This document shows, piece by piece, positions 57,160-64,000 of a stretch of 64,000 nt of DNA. The first letter of the stretch is position 1, and the number at the start of each line of letters is the position of its first letter. The DNA is taken from positions 930,001 to 994,000 of the forward strand of contig NZ_LR134477.1 in the NCBI RefSeq assembly GCF_900637975.1, read 5' to 3'. The notes beneath the pieces are model-generated. The model did not search any database. It had not been told where the DNA came from and worked only from the letters and a program-made list of their open reading frames with translations. This DNA is from Actinomyces viscosus (lineage in GTDB: Bacteria > Actinomycetota > Actinomycetes > Actinomycetales > Actinomycetaceae). A program made the translations under genes and the position numbers.

Positions 57160-59997
57160 CTAGTGGGCAGCCTCACGCCAGGTGCTCCCCCGGCCGACAG
57201 CGACGTCCAGGGGGACCGAGAGCTCGGCCGCGCCACCCATCTGCTCCTTGAGGAGGGCCTCGACCGCCTCGGCCTCTCCGGGCGCGACCTCGACCAGAAG
57301 CTCGTCGTGGATCTGCAGGAGGATACGACTGCGCAGGTCCTGCTCACTCAGCGCGCGGTCGACGTCGATCATGGCCTTCTTGACGATGTCGGCGGCGCTG
57401 CCCTGGATCGGGGCGTTGAGCGCGGCCCGTTCGGCCATCTCGCGGCGCTGTCGGTTGTCGCTGGTCAGGTCGGGCAGGTAGCGACGACGTCCGAACATCG
57501 TCTGGGTGTATCCGTCGCGACGTGCCATCTCCACCACGGACTCCAGGTAGTCGTGGACCTTTCCGAACCTTGCGAAGTAGGCGTTCCTCAGGTCCGCGGC
57601 CTCGGCGTTGTCGATACCGAGCTGACGGGCCAGCCCGAAGGTGGACAGCCCGTAGGCCAGCCCGTAGCTCATGGCCTTGACATGGCTGCGCTGCTGAGCC
57701 GTGACGTCATCGACCTCGATGCCGTGGACCAGGGCGGCGACGTAGCGGTGGAGGTCCTCCCCGCTACGGAAGGCCTCGATCAGCGCATGGTCGCCTGACA
57801 GGTGCGCCATGATGCGCATCTCGATCTGGGAGTAGTCCGCGGTCATGAGGCACTCGTAGCCCTCACCGACCGTGAAGGCCTCACGGATGCGCATCCCCTC
57901 CTCGTTGCGGGCCGGGATGTTCTGCAGGTTGGGGTCGGTGGACGACAGGCGCCCCGTGGCGGCGATGGTCTGCTGGAAGGTGGTGTGGATGCGTCCGTCG
58001 GCCTGGATCGCCTTGCGCAGGCCCTCGACCGTCTGCCTCAGCTTGATGGCGTCCCGGTGCTCGAGGAGGTTCTCCAGGAAGGGATGGGAGGTCTTGGCGT
58101 ACAGTCCGGCCAGCGCCTCGGCGTCGGTGGTGTAACCGGTCTTCGTCTTACGGGTCTTGGGCATCTTCAGCTCGTCGAACAGGACGGCCTGGAGCTGCTT
58201 GGGGCTGGAGAGGTTGAGCTCGCGCCCGGCGGCGGCATAGGCGCCCTCGGCGGCGTGGGTCACGCGGGCGTCGAGCTCGGTCTCGCGGGCGGCGAGCACG
58301 GTGTCGTCGACGGCGATCCCCGTGTCCTCCATCACGGTGAGGGTCGCGGCCACGGGCATCTCCAGGTCGGTGAAGAGTCCCACGGCGTTGCGGACCGCCA
58401 TCTGCTCGTCGAGCACGGACTGGAGAGGGAGCAGGGCGGCGGCTCGTCGCGCGCTCGCCTGTTGCGCAGCGGGCACGGCCTCGGAGGCCAGGGCCTCGAG
58501 GTCGAAGGCGCTCTGGGACGCACCGGCAGCGGCGTCGGACGGGGCCCCGCCCTCGCCGATGGCTGCCAGGTCGATGCCGAGCCAGCGCTGGGTGAGGGTG
58601 TCGACGTCGTAGCTGCGCTGCTCGGGACGGCACAGGTAGCCGGCCAGCGAGGGATCCGCGATGACGCCGTCCAACGCGAGTCCGCGGGCGGTCAGGGCGT
58701 GCCAGCTTCCCTTGGCGTCGGCGACCAGCTTGGGCCGCTCGAGATCGGCGAGAACCTCGGCGAGGGCGGCCTCGTCCTCCGGCAGGATCTCGGTGAGGTC
58801 GATGGCCACCGCATGAACGCCGTCGGAGATCGAGACGAGCGCAGCATCGCCCTCCACAGGCTTGAGGACTCCGACGACGTCGACTCCCAGCGGGCGGGGT
58901 CCGTCGTCGTCGGTCACAGGCAGGTTGGTCTCCAGCCACTGAGACAGGTTCCCCGCAGGAAGATCGTGACCGAGCGAGACGATCCTCAAACCGCTCAGGG
59001 CCCCCAGGGGACCGGACTCCTCACCCTCGTAGGCCTCGGCGTGGTCGGAGGAGTCGGTGAAGGTCAGGGTGCGCAGCGCCCGCTGGTGCAGGGTGCGGAA
59101 CTCCAGGAGCTCGAAGACGCGCGCCAGGTCGGCGCGGTCGGCGCCCAGGACACGCAGGTCGGTTCGGGGAGCGATTCCCAGGTCCAGGTCGGTAAGCAGG
59201 CGGTTGAGGCGCCGGTTGCGCATGACGTCGTCAAGGTGATCACGCAGGGACTGCCCGGCCTTGCCCTTGATCTGGTCGGCGTGGGCGATGACTCCGTCGA
59301 GCCCGTCGTAGAGGTTGAGCCACTTGGCCGCGGTCTTGGGTCCGACGCCCGGAACCCCGGGGAGGTTGTCGCTGGTCTCCCCCACCAGGGCGGCGAGATG
59401 GGGGTAGCGCTCGGGTGTCACCCCGTAACGCTGCTCAACCTCATCGGGCGTCATACGGCGCAGTGTTGAGACACCTTTGACCGGGTAGAGCACGGTGCAT
59501 CGTTCGGTGACGGTCTGGAAGGAGTCTCGGTCCCCGGAGCAGATGAGGACCTCCATGCCCTCCGCCTGGGCCGAGCTTGCCAAGGTGGCCAGGATGTCAT
59601 CCGCCTCGTAGCCCGGGGCAGTGAGCGCCTTGACGCCCATGGCCTCCAGGACCTCCTGGATGAGCTCGACCTGCCCGAGGAAGGGCTGTGGTGTCTCGTC
59701 CCGGGTTCCCTTGTACTCCGCGTACTCCTCGGTGCGGAAGGTGCCCCCCGGCAGGTCGAAGGCGACCGCGACATGTGTGGGCCGCTCGTTCTCCAGCAGC
59801 GAGAGGAACATGGAGACGAAGCCGTGGACAGCGTTGGTGGACTGGCCGGTCGACGTCGTGAAGTTGTCGACCGGCAGCGCGTAGAACGCGCGGAAGGCCA
59901 TGGAGTGGCCGTCGATGAGGAGGAGCCGCTCGGGAACCGGGTCCGAGGGACTCTGAGGTGTTGGGCTCGTCGCAGGGCTGGTCGCGGTGGTGCTCAC
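57160..59997 (-). CDS. polA: DNA polymerase I
   Basis: A 945-aa Pol I: N-terminal 5'-3' exonuclease (LLLIDGHSMAFRAFYALP, EADDILATLA, GETSDNLPGVPGVGPKTA), a central 3'-5' exonuclease-like domain, and a C-terminal polymerase with motif A TADYSQIEMRIMAHLSGD, motif B HVKAMSYGLAYGLS and motif C QIHDELLVE. The proofreading DxE motif of E. coli is replaced (RPLGVDVVGV), so proofreading is probably absent, as in other actinobacteria. The motif B aromatic is Tyr rather than Phe. The GTG start at 59997 is 6 bases after TAGGCT, consistent with a leaderless mRNA. Confidence 0.97.
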   Translation of the reverse strand: MSTTATSPATSPTPQSPSDPVPERLLLIDGHSMAFRAFYALPVDNFTTSTGQSTNAVHGFVSMFLSLLENERPTHVAVAFDLPGGTFRTEEYAEYKGTRDETPQPFLGQVELIQEVLEAMGVKALTAPGYEADDILATLASSAQAEGMEVLICSGDRDSFQTVTERCTVLYPVKGVSTLRRMTPDEVEQRYGVTPERYPHLAALVGETSDNLPGVPGVGPKTAAKWLNLYDGLDGVIAHADQIKGKAGQSLRDHLDDVMRNRRLNRLLTDLDLGIAPRTDLRVLGADRADLARVFELLEFRTLHQRALRTLTFTDSSDHAEAYEGEESGPLGALSGLRIVSLGHDLPAGNLSQWLETNLPVTDDDGPRPLGVDVVGVLKPVEGDAALVSISDGVHAVAIDLTEILPEDEAALAEVLADLERPKLVADAKGSWHALTARGLALDGVIADPSLAGYLCRPEQRSYDVDTLTQRWLGIDLAAIGEGGAPSDAAAGASQSAFDLEALASEAVPAAQQASARRAAALLPLQSVLDEQMAVRNAVGLFTDLEMPVAATLTVMEDTGIAVDDTVLAARETELDARVTHAAEGAYAAAGRELNLSSPKQLQAVLFDELKMPKTRKTKTGYTTDAEALAGLYAKTSHPFLENLLEHRDAIKLRQTVEGLRKAIQADGRIHTTFQQTIAATGRLSSTDPNLQNIPARNEEGMRIREAFTVGEGYECLMTADYSQIEMRIMAHLSGDHALIEAFRSGEDLHRYVAALVHGIEVDDVTAQQRSHVKAMSYGLAYGLSTFGLARQLGIDNAEAADLRNAYFARFGKVHDYLESVVEMARRDGYTQTMFGRRRYLPDLTSDNRQRREMAERAALNAPIQGSAADIVKKAMIDVDRALSEQDLRSRILLQIHDELLVEVAPGEAEAVEALLKEQMGGAAELSVPLDVAVGRGSTWREAAH

Positions 59998-60003
59998 CGT
60001 GCC

Positions 60004-60009
60004 AGCCTA
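60004..60009 (-). promoter_or_regulatory. -10 element for leaderless polA
   Basis: TAGGCT on the minus strand ends 6 bases before the GTG at 59997. It overlaps the short 17-base divergent gap to the thioesterase gene. Confidence 0.5.
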
Positions 60010-60014
60010 GGCCC

Positions 60015-60767
60015 ATGAGCCATCCACAGTCCGACTCGCCCCTCTCCCCCGTCGGTGGAGGAGAGCCCTCCGACTCTCAGGCTTCTCCTGTCTCCCCGGC
60101 CTCTCCCGTGTCCTCTACCCCTCTTGACCCCTCCGGTGCCGCGCGGTTCGACGGATCCGGTGAGTCCGTCTCAGCCGACCCCGCGGTGGAGGCTGAGACG
60201 GTCGAGTCTGCCGACTCCTCGAGCTCACCTGCGATCGTGGGGCCCCTGGGCCCTGTGGGGCGTGTCACCGCGGCCTCCTACTCCGGAGCGAGCACCGCTG
60301 CCGTGGCCTTCCCGGACCCGGCCCGGCGTCCGTATCCCGATCCTCGTCCCGCCGGTTCCGCCGTCTCGGCCTCCTCCGCGCTGCACGCTGTGCTGGAGGA
60401 CAGTGAGGAGGGGACGCTGATGGACACGCTCGGGATGGAGGTCGTCAACCGCGGCGCGGATCGGACCGAGGTCCGGATGCCGGTCGAGGGAGCCCGCCAG
60501 GTCGTGGGGATCCTGCACGGCGGCGCCACCGCTGCGCTCATCGAGACGGCCGCCTCCGTGGCTGCGCGTGCGGCGGCACCCGACGGCGCCATCCCGGTCG
60601 GAGCGGAGCTGACTGTCAGTCACCTGCGCTCCGTGACCCGTGGCTGGGTGACGGCGGCCGCGATCCCCCTGCACCGCGGCCGCCGCACCGTGGTCTACCA
60701 GGTGACGGTGACCGACGAGGACGAGCGGACGATCGCCGTGGGAACGCTTCGCAGCCTGTTCACCTGA
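60015..60767 (+). CDS. Hotdog-fold thioesterase (PaaI-type) with long disordered N-terminus
   Basis: The last ~120 residues are a hotdog domain of the PaaI/YdiI type: GTLMDTLGMEVV, the substrate/catalytic loop GILHGGATAALIETAASVAA and VSHLRSVTRGWVTAAA. The likely substrates are acyl-CoA thioesters. If translation begins at ATG 60015 the protein has 250 aa, with ~125 residues of Ser/Pro-rich low complexity first. An internal ATG at 60420 has a strong ribosome binding site (GAGGAGGGG) and would give only 115 aa, cutting into the domain edge, so the longer form or an intermediate GTG start is more likely. Divergent from polA. Confidence 0.82.
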   Translation: MSHPQSDSPLSPVGGGEPSDSQASPVSPASPVSSTPLDPSGAARFDGSGESVSADPAVEAETVESADSSSSPAIVGPLGPVGRVTAASYSGASTAAVAFPDPARRPYPDPRPAGSAVSASSALHAVLEDSEEGTLMDTLGMEVVNRGADRTEVRMPVEGARQVVGILHGGATAALIETAASVAARAAAPDGAIPVGAELTVSHLRSVTRGWVTAAAIPLHRGRRTVVYQVTVTDEDERTIAVGTLRSLFT

Positions 60768-60786
60768 GGCACCGCGACGGAGGTCC

Positions 60787-61395
60787 TCAGTCCTTCTTGG
60801 CGGCGCCGACCTGCTCGATGACGGCGTCGGCGACCTCGCGCATGGTCAGGCGCCGGTTCATGGAGGTCTTCTGGAGCCATCGGAACGCCTCCGGCTCGCT
60901 CAGTCCCATGCGCTCCATGAGCAGGCCCTTGGCCCGGTCAACGCGCTTGCGGGTCTCGAATCGCTCGGTGAGGTCGGAGATCTCGCTCTCCAAGGAGAGG
61001 ATCTCCTCGTGCCGGGACATGGCGATCTCAAGAGCCGGAATGAGATCCGCAGGGGTGAAGGGCTTGACGACGTAGGCCATGGCGCCGGCGGCGCTGGCTC
61101 GCTCCACGAGCTCGGTCTGAGAGAAGGCGGTCAGCATGACGACGGCGCAGTTGTGCTTCTCAAGAATCCTCTCCGCCGCCGTGATGCCGTCAGTCACCGG
61201 CATCTTGACGTCGAGAACGCACAGGTCGGGGGTGTGCTCATCAGCCAGGCGGACAGCCTCCTCCCCGTCTGCGGCCTCAGCGACGATCTCGTACCCGGCG
61301 TCGGTGAGGGTCTCGACGATGTCGAGGCGGATGAGGGTCTCGTCCTCAGCGACGAGTACCCGTCGGGACCTGGTGGTGCTGGACTCATTGCTCAC
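60787..61395 (-). CDS. pdtaR: ANTAR-domain response regulator (PdtaR-like)
   Basis: A 202-aa response regulator. The receiver domain has acidic Glu17-Asp18 (VLVAEDET), phospho-acceptor Asp62 (CVLDVKMP) and the conserved Lys in YVVKPFTP. The C-terminal ANTAR domain (about 135-195: RKRVDRAKGLLMERMGLSEP, EAFRWLQKTSM) binds RNA hairpins to stop termination. Its closest known type is mycobacterial Rv1626/PdtaR, which pairs with PdtaS; no histidine kinase is in this window. The GTG at 61395 is 7 bases after TAGGAT (leaderless). Confidence 0.94.
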   Translation of the reverse strand: MSNESSTTRSRRVLVAEDETLIRLDIVETLTDAGYEIVAEAADGEEAVRLADEHTPDLCVLDVKMPVTDGITAAERILEKHNCAVVMLTAFSQTELVERASAAGAMAYVVKPFTPADLIPALEIAMSRHEEILSLESEISDLTERFETRKRVDRAKGLLMERMGLSEPEAFRWLQKTSMNRRLTMREVADAVIEQVGAAKKD

Positions 61396-61402
61396 GGCTG
61401 TG

Positions 61403-61408
61403 ATCCTA
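61403..61408 (-). promoter_or_regulatory. -10 element for leaderless pdtaR
   Basis: TAGGAT on the minus strand ends 7 bases before the GTG at 61395; no ribosome binding site. Confidence 0.6.
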
Positions 61409-61449
61409 GTATGATCTCGCTGTTGGCGCTCTCGCAGAGCGGTAACCAC

Positions 61450-61523
61450 GCCTCCGTAGCCCAATTGGCAGAGGCATCCGACTCAAAATCGGAGTGTTGT
61501 GGGTTCGAGTCCCACCGGAGGTA
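61450..61523 (+). tRNA. tRNA with Leu(CAA) anticodon and short variable arm
   Basis: A 74-nt cloverleaf: acceptor GCCTCCG/CGGAGGT (G-U closing pair), D stem GCC/GGC, anticodon stem TCCGA/TCGGA around CTCAAAA (anticodon CAA), a 5-base variable region GTGTT, T arm GTGGG/TTCGAGT/CCCAC, discriminator A. Leucine tRNAs normally have a long class II variable arm, which is missing here (see findings). No CCA is encoded. It is followed by a strong terminator shared with pyk. Confidence 0.88.
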
Positions 61524-61528
61524 CTCAT

Positions 61529-61572
61529 GAGCTGAGGGGCCTCCCACCGCATGGTGGGAGGCCCCTCAGCTC
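61529..61572. terminator. Bidirectional terminator between tRNA and pyk
   Basis: A 20-bp perfect stem (61529-61548 with 61553-61572) and a GCAT loop, between the convergent tRNA (+) and pyk (-) units. Confidence 0.85.
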
Positions 61573-61584
61573 AGCGGCGGACGC

Positions 61585-63015
61585 TCAGGCCTTGTAGTCG
61601 ACCGTCTCACCCACGGTGTGGACGCGGATCGAGTTGGTGGAGCCAGGCGTACCCGGAGGCATACCGGCCACGATGACGACGGTGTCGCCCGGCTGCGCCA
61701 GGTGCTTGTCCTGGAGGATCTCGTCGACCTGGGCCACCATCTCATCGGTGTGCTGGACCTCGGGCACCTCGTAGCTCTGCACGCCCCAGGAGACAGCGAG
61801 CTGGTTGCGCGTCTCGTGCAGCGGGGTGAAGGCCAGCAGCGGCAGGGGCGAGCGCAGACGTGACAGGCGTCGGGCCGTGTCACCGGACTGGGTGAAGGTC
61901 ACCAGGTAGGTGACGTCGAGGTGCTCGCCCATCTCAGCAGCGGCGCGGGTCAGGGCACCGCCGCGCGTCTGCGGGTAGGAACCCAGACCGGGGATGCGCT
62001 CGCCACCGTGCTCCTCGACGTTCTCGATGATGGAGGCCATCGTACGAACGGCCTCGATGGGGTAGGCGCCCACGGAGGTCTCTCCGGAGAGCATGACCGC
62101 GTCAGCGCCGTCGAGGATCGCGTTGGCGCAGTCGGATGCCTCGGCGCGGGTGGGACGCGGGTTCTGGATCATGGACTCCAGCACCTGGGTGGCCACGATG
62201 ACCGGTTTGGCCTGGCGGCGGGCCAGCTCGATGGCTCGCTTCTGCACCAGCGGGACAGCCTCGAGGGGCATCTCCACGCCGAGGTCACCACGAGCGACCA
62301 TGATGCCGTCGAAGGTGGAGACGATGTCGAAGAGGTTCTCCACGGCCTGGGGCTTCTCGATCTTGGCGATGACCGGGATGCGCACACCGACCTCGTCCAT
62401 GATCTCGTGAACGTCCTTGATGTCGTCGGCGTCTCGAACGAACGACAGGGCGATGAGGTCGGCGCCGATCTTGAGCGCCCAGCGCAGGTCCTCACGGTCC
62501 TTCTCACTGAGGGCCGGGACGGAGACGGCGACACCGGGCAGGTTGATGCCCTTGTTGTTGGAGACGTAGCCGGGTACCTCGACCTTGGTGACGACATCGG
62601 TGTCCGTCACGGCCACGACGCGCACCGCCACGTTGCCGTCGTCGATGAGGAGCCGGTCACCGGGACGGCAGTCGCCGGGAAGGCCCTTGAAGGTGGTGGA
62701 GGCGCGCTTGACGGTGCCGAGCACGTCGTCGATGGTGATCGTGAACTCATCGCCCTTGTTGAGCATGACCTTCTGGTCATCGACGAAACGGCCCAGGCGG
62801 ATCTTGGGCCCCTGGAGGTCGACCAGGACGGCGACGGCACGACCGGAGGCGGCTGCAGCCTCACGGATACGGGCGATGACCTCCTCCTGGTCCTCCGCCC
62901 GACCGTGGGAGCGGTTGATGCGTGCGACATTCATGCCGGCGTCCACGAGCGCTTGCACCTGCTCGGGAGAATCAGTGGCGGGTCCGAGGGTACATACGAT
63001 CTTGGCTCTACGCAT
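61585..63015 (-). CDS. pyk: Pyruvate kinase
   Basis: Converts phosphoenolpyruvate and ADP to pyruvate and ATP. The 476-aa product has AKIVCTLGPATDSPEQV at the start, RINRSHGRAED, the active-site segment VIAKIEKPQAVENL with catalytic Lys, and IMVARGDLGVEMPLEAVP for the metal site. The C-terminal domain is complete. ATG 63015. It lies beside lgt in the lgt-pyk order known from Mycobacterium and completes the glycolytic genes of this window. Confidence 0.97.
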   Translation of the reverse strand: MRRAKIVCTLGPATDSPEQVQALVDAGMNVARINRSHGRAEDQEEVIARIREAAAASGRAVAVLVDLQGPKIRLGRFVDDQKVMLNKGDEFTITIDDVLGTVKRASTTFKGLPGDCRPGDRLLIDDGNVAVRVVAVTDTDVVTKVEVPGYVSNNKGINLPGVAVSVPALSEKDREDLRWALKIGADLIALSFVRDADDIKDVHEIMDEVGVRIPVIAKIEKPQAVENLFDIVSTFDGIMVARGDLGVEMPLEAVPLVQKRAIELARRQAKPVIVATQVLESMIQNPRPTRAEASDCANAILDGADAVMLSGETSVGAYPIEAVRTMASIIENVEEHGGERIPGLGSYPQTRGGALTRAAAEMGEHLDVTYLVTFTQSGDTARRLSRLRSPLPLLAFTPLHETRNQLAVSWGVQSYEVPEVQHTDEMVAQVDEILQDKHLAQPGDTVVIVAGMPPGTPGSTNSIRVHTVGETVDYKA

Positions 63016-63139
63016 GGGGCCAGGATACGGGACACCGGCCCCTGTGCACGAGGACGAATCCCTGCACTTCTCAGGTTGCGACGAGCCTCACCCGGATGCT
63101 TCGTGGGCCCACCATCGTGCCGTGACCCTGAGCAACCGG

Positions 63140-64000
63140 TCAGGCCCCTGAGCCTGCGTGGGAATCCATCGTCTCAGCGTCCGTCTCAGCGCCCGTTTCA
63201 CTGCCTGTCTCAGCGTCGACCGCGGGCGTCGAGGAGTCCTCGGCCACCCTCTTTCCGGTGGAGTCGTCCCGCGAGTCGTCTCCCGCCCCATCGGCTCTCT
63301 GACCTTCCCCTTGTCTCTCGATGGCGTCACTGAGAGACCGCCTGGAGGCGATGGTCAGACCGATGGCGCCGATGAGGAAGATGACGATGGAGGTCCACAC
63401 GTTCAGTCGCAGGCCGAGAATCGTCTCCGCCTCGTCGATGCGCAGCATCTCGATCCACACCCGGCCGGCGGTGTAGACCATGAGGTAGACCCACAGCAGC
63501 CGGCCTCCGGTGACCCCGCGGCGAGCCAGCATCCTTCTACCGATCCACACCAGGGCTGCGGCCCCGGCGAGGTTCCACAGGGCCTCGTAGAGGAAGGTCG
63601 GGTGGAACAGGGTCCCGGGCGGATAGCTCGACCCGGGCGGCAGGTGGGCGTCGTCGATCTGCAGTCCCCAGGGCAGCGTCGTCGGCGCGCCGTAGAGCTC
63701 CTGGTTGAACCAGTTCCCCAGCCGTCCGATGGCCTGCGCGACCAGCAGCGCCGGCGCGACGGCATCGGCCAGAGGAGCGATGCGCAGGCCGCGGTGGCGC
63801 AGCAGAAGCACCCCGGCCAGGACACCGCCCGCGATACCTCCCCATATGCCCAGGCCGCCCAACCACACCTGCGGGATCAGAGCCGGGTCGCCGTCTCGGC
63901 CGAAGTAGGCCTCGGGTGAGGACAGCACGTGATAGATCCGGGCACCGACGATGCCTGCGGGCACGGCCACGATGGCCACATCGAGGACCACCTCCGGCTG
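63140..64000 (-). CDS. lgt: Prolipoprotein diacylglyceryl transferase (N-terminus outside the window)
   Basis: Transfers diacylglycerol from phosphatidylglycerol to the lipobox Cys of prolipoproteins, such as the Tat-type lipoprotein at 51.9-52.6 kb. Signature IGRLGNWFNQELYGAPTTLP, catalytic/essential residues HVLSSPEAYFG and WLGGLGIWGGIAGGV, and several transmembrane helices are visible. The C-terminus is a ~65-residue acidic, Ser/Thr-rich tail (SDAIERQGEGQRADGAGDD onward) beyond the enzyme core. The frame is open to the window edge, so the 5' part of the gene is missing. Confidence 0.95.
   Translation of the reverse strand, partial: QPEVVLDVAIVAVPAGIVGARIYHVLSSPEAYFGRDGDPALIPQVWLGGLGIWGGIAGGVLAGVLLLRHRGLRIAPLADAVAPALLVAQAIGRLGNWFNQELYGAPTTLPWGLQIDDAHLPPGSSYPPGTLFHPTFLYEALWNLAGAAALVWIGRRMLARRGVTGGRLLWVYLMVYTAGRVWIEMLRIDEAETILGLRLNVWTSIVIFLIGAIGLTIASRRSLSDAIERQGEGQRADGAGDDSRDDSTGKRVAEDSSTPAVDAETGSETGAETDAETMDSHAGSGA

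Overview
The window is about 64 kb of high-GC DNA from an actinobacterium. The gene content fits an oral-type Actinomyces best: a fused cmk-der gene, a housekeeping-type LAxTG sortase substrate, a eukaryotic-type UDP-glucose pyrophosphorylase, many leaderless genes, and long stretches of gene order also known from Mycobacterium and Streptomyces. Almost all of it is chromosomal core. I see no CRISPR array, prophage, transposase or toxin-antitoxin module. Assignment to genus is inference from gene content, not from a marker-gene comparison.

Layout. 1-4.0 kb: oxidative pentose phosphate genes, with gnd (partial) divergent from a zwf-opcA-pgl operon. 4.1-12.5 kb: a mixed block of a membrane-anchored secreted HNH nuclease, an S4 RNA-binding protein, tRNA-Pro, an AT-rich gap, a sortase-anchored CAP protein, a HAD phosphatase, a rhodanese, pgi, an AlkD-like repair protein and LtrA. 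12.6-20.7 kb (minus strand): xerD, parA, scpA, scpB, rluB, tyrA and cmk-der, many overlapping and probably translationally coupled, with secG just upstream of xerD. 20.9-27.6 kb (minus): lower glycolysis (gap, pgk, tpiA) with whiA, yvcK and rapZ. 27.7-33.5 kb: purT plus a beta-glucoside PTS operon (licT, bglF, bglA) controlled by a LicT-type antiterminator site. This cassette separates rapZ from uvrC, which are normally neighbours. 33.5-38.7 kb: uvrC, a HAD phosphatase, four tRNA genes and a UDPGP-family uridylyltransferase. 38.9-45.6 kb: a large DUF2339-like membrane protein, uvrA, a YciI protein and a methyltransferase. 45.7-49.4 kb: a CtpE-like P-type ATPase and a TerC protein preceded by a probable yybP-ykoY manganese riboswitch. 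49.5-64 kb: uvrB, a Tat-type lipoprotein, coaE, an unrecognised 581-aa protein, rpsA, polA, a hotdog thioesterase, the ANTAR regulator pdtaR, a tRNA with a Leu(CAA) anticodon, pyk and lgt (partial). This order matches the Mycobacterium lgt-pyk-pdtaR-polA-rpsA-coaE-uvrB-uvrA neighbourhood.

How it fits together. The window carries much of central sugar metabolism (pgi, zwf/opcA/pgl/gnd, tpiA, pgk, gap, pyk) and a beta-glucoside uptake route that feeds glucose-6-phosphate into it. It also holds the complete UvrABC set with polA, the SMC-ScpAB partners and XerD, and the WhiA/YvcK/RapZ control genes. Best leads for follow-up are the terC riboswitch, the xerD reading frame that lacks any ATG/GTG/TTG start for its conserved N-terminus, the tRNA with a Leu anticodon but a short variable arm, the 26-codon ORF with a strong ribosome binding site at 51.8 kb, and the very consistent leaderless -10/start arrangement at uvrA, uvrB, uvrC, polA and others. 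I do not see a clear, previously undescribed multigene system.
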